NCBI GenBank assembly: GCA_007570945.1
Contig: RKSH01000197.1
Location: forward strand, 1 to 15,265
DNA length: 15,265 nt
Reading direction: 5' to 3'
Source of the DNA: Gammaproteobacteria bacterium
Lineage (GTDB): Bacteria; Pseudomonadota; Gammaproteobacteria; Arenicellales; Spongiicolonaceae
Under the pieces are notes generated by a model that made no database searches, had not been told where the DNA came from, and saw nothing but the letters and a program-made list of their open reading frames with translations. A program made the position numbers and the translations under genes. Numbering within the stretch: position 1 is the first letter of the stretch; every line of letters begins with the position of its first letter. Below, one piece after another: positions 14,031 through 15,265 of this stretch.

Positions 14031-14150
14031 GGCCGGGCAAGCCTCGTGTGATTGAAAAAAGCCCGGTTTTATGCGGTTTTTCGGACGCTGGGGGCGGGCG
14101 GGATGGACGGAGTTTACAAACCGTCGGCATGAAAAGCAACTGTTTTAGGG
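14031..14150 (-). promoter_or_regulatory. Upstream region of argB
   Basis: No coding sequence is visible in these 120 bp. An inverted repeat, CCGGGC (14033-14038) and GCCCGG (14061-14066) with 22 bases between, brackets the argB ribosome binding site and ends at the base before the start region. CATAAA on the minus strand near 14074-14079 is the best, but poor, -10 candidate. The transposase remnant ends at 14151, so argB expression may depend on sequence left beside the old insertion. Confidence 0.35.
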
Positions 14151-14565
14151 TCAAGATAACTTAATTGGCTTTTTCCGGCATGACTCCAGCAGGATTTCAT
14201 ACACCTGGCCATGCCGATGATTAAACCGAAACCCGCACTCTTTCAGATGCAGATACAAGATTCGCCCACTTCAATCCCGCCGCCCATCGGTTCGGCCTGC
14301 TCGCAAAACCGGGCCATGCGCTGGCGCAAAAAGCGCAGAGAGCGATTGACCGAGTTGTGCAACTTATGCCGGCCAGCGCGGCGATTGCACGGCGTTCCAG
14401 TCGAGCGCAACCAAGCGCAGGAGGCGGCGGAATTACCAGCCCGATACAGCCGCCGGGGTCAACTGTCCCTCCATTTTTTGGGACCGCAACCGGCGAGACA
14501 GCGCGGGCGGACGATTTTGCGTAGCCGCGCCGTGGCCACGCTCCGCAGTATCCAACGTGAACCAA
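14151..14565 (-). pseudogene. Degraded IS1595-family transposase remnant
   Basis: No single frame is open, but pieces in different minus-strand frames read as one IS1595/IS1016-type transposase. Reading downstream: LERRAIAALAGIS (14400-14362, helix-turn-helix-like), then one frame over SVNRSLRFLRQRMARF and GGGIEVGES (to 14258), then LYLHLKECGFRFNHR through to a TGA at 14151. In intact relatives IEVDES, which holds the first catalytic Asp, and the LKECEWRFN-type end are separated by roughly 100 residues. Here they are directly fused, so the catalytic core is deleted, and the Asp is replaced by Gly. Upstream of 14400 the frames give Cys-containing pieces such as RPRCLAGCGPKKW that may be a zinc-ribbon N-terminus; that part is uncertain. 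Terminal repeats and target duplications were not recognised. The element is certainly inactive. Confidence 0.75.
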
Positions 14566-14570
14566 GCGAA

Positions 14571-15265
14571 TTATTCCACAGTGAAATAACGCGAAATCTC
14601 CCCCAAAGTCTTCTCCCCAATCCCCCGCACCCGCAACAACTCCCCGACCGTGTTATACGGCCGCCCGGCGATAATCCTCCCGGCCATGACCGGCCCAATG
14701 CCTTGAATGCATTGCAGTTCCTCGCTGGCCGCGCGATTCAAATCAACCGGCCCGTCCGACTCGCAGCCGCGCAGGGATTTTTTAATTGCATCCAAATCCC
14801 GCTCCCCCTGGCGCAACGCGGCGCGCAGCCGGGTGATTTGTGCGGGGTCGCTTTCTTTCCAGATGCCGGCGCGGTTCAGTATGGCGACGATTTGCAGGTC
14901 GTGAAGTTCCTGCCAGACAATCTTGCTCGGCACGCCGTCCGGGTTTTCCCGGCTTTTGCCATACACCCGCGCCAGGCCGTTTTCCACCAGCATTTTTGAC
15001 AAATACCGGCCGCTGTGCGTTTTGACAAAGCCGTAAACCCGGCCGCGCTTGGACCGGCCCAGGGCGTTGGCGTAACTGGTCCAAATCGTGAACGGCTCGG
15101 CAAGGGCGCGCGCGGTAAATTCCCTGGCCTCGCGGCCAAAGCGAACCACATCGCGGACGTCGGGCAAACCGAAATACCCCATCTGCTCGCGTATTCTTCT
15201 AACTTCCGCCTCGCTGCCGGGCTGGATTTCCATGCAGTCCACATAATACAGCCGGATGTGCAACT
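14571..15265 (-). CDS. SNase-like nuclease with C-terminal helix-hairpin-helix domain, 5' end missing
   Basis: About 231 codons are visible, and the frame is open through the right edge, so the true start and the first strands of the nuclease fold are outside. The first visible residues, HIRLYYVDCME, match the staphylococcal-nuclease (thermonuclease) motif around catalytic Arg35, Asp40 and Glu43. GRSKRGRVYGFV corresponds to the Arg87 segment, and YLSKMLVENGLARVYG is the family helix. After a charged linker, the last 58 residues form a ComEA-like tandem helix-hairpin-helix, VDLNRAASEELQCIQGIGP and LLRVRGIGEKTLGEI, which usually binds DNA backbone non-specifically. The arrangement suggests a nuclease tethered to DNA. 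Whether it is exported cannot be judged without the N-terminus. The stop is immediately followed by the decayed transposase remnant. Confidence 0.85.
   Translation of the reverse strand, partial: LHIRLYYVDCMEIQPGSEAEVRRIREQMGYFGLPDVRDVVRFGREAREFTARALAEPFTIWTSYANALGRSKRGRVYGFVKTHSGRYLSKMLVENGLARVYGKSRENPDGVPSKIVWQELHDLQIVAILNRAGIWKESDPAQITRLRAALRQGERDLDAIKKSLRGCESDGPVDLNRAASEELQCIQGIGPVMAGRIIAGRPYNTVGELLRVRGIGEKTLGEISRYFTVE

Noticed and set aside
14211..14999. A 262-codon plus-strand open frame across the transposase remnant and nuclease gene
   Set aside because: The nuclease domains on the minus strand and the transposase fragments explain the same bases better, and the plus frame has no recognisable domain.

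Overview
The window is a GC-rich, gene-dense piece of a bacterial chromosome, most likely from a gammaproteobacterium. ParE, ParC, DnaG and RpoD all align closely with their E. coli counterparts, from memory of those sequences. A dnaG-rpoD pair, an argB of the Pseudomonas length class and a soxBDAG operon fit the same placement. The lineage itself is inferred, not proven.

Layout. Positions 1-2918 hold parE-parC on the minus strand (topoisomerase IV), with parC running off the left edge. A 71-bp divergent control region separates parE from dnaG, which leads into rpoD on the plus strand. The rpsU gene that precedes dnaG in many relatives is not here. Immediately after rpoD, sharing one base with its stop codon, is an 86-codon gene that encodes only a sigma-70 region 4. 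It is followed by a tRNA with anticodon CAU, best read as tRNA-Ile2. Positions 7275-12274 (minus strand) hold soxB-soxD-soxA-soxG, a complete heterotetrameric sarcosine oxidase whose genes all overlap. Divergent from it is a YiiX/YebB-like (C92, permuted NlpC/P60) cysteine hydrolase, which meets argB (minus) tail to tail with a 4-bp overlap. Upstream of argB is a decayed IS1595-type transposase remnant, then the 3' part of a gene for an SNase-like nuclease domain joined to a helix-hairpin-helix tail, cut by the right edge.

Function. The left half is core replication, transcription and chromosome-segregation machinery: primase, the housekeeping sigma factor and the decatenase. The right half is metabolism and accessory genes: sarcosine demethylation feeding one-carbon units and glycine, the second step of arginine biosynthesis, a cell-envelope-type hydrolase and a DNA-binding nuclease.

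The most unusual item is the stand-alone sigma region 4 protein (6876-7136). It is about 65% identical by hand count to the C-terminus of the RpoD encoded just upstream. It keeps the -35-recognition helix and has its own well-placed GGAG ribosome binding site. It looks like a partial rpoD duplication retained as a separate, translationally coupled gene. The clearest promoters seen here (rpoD, dnaG) are extended -10 promoters without an obvious -35, which makes a free -35-reading domain more intriguing.
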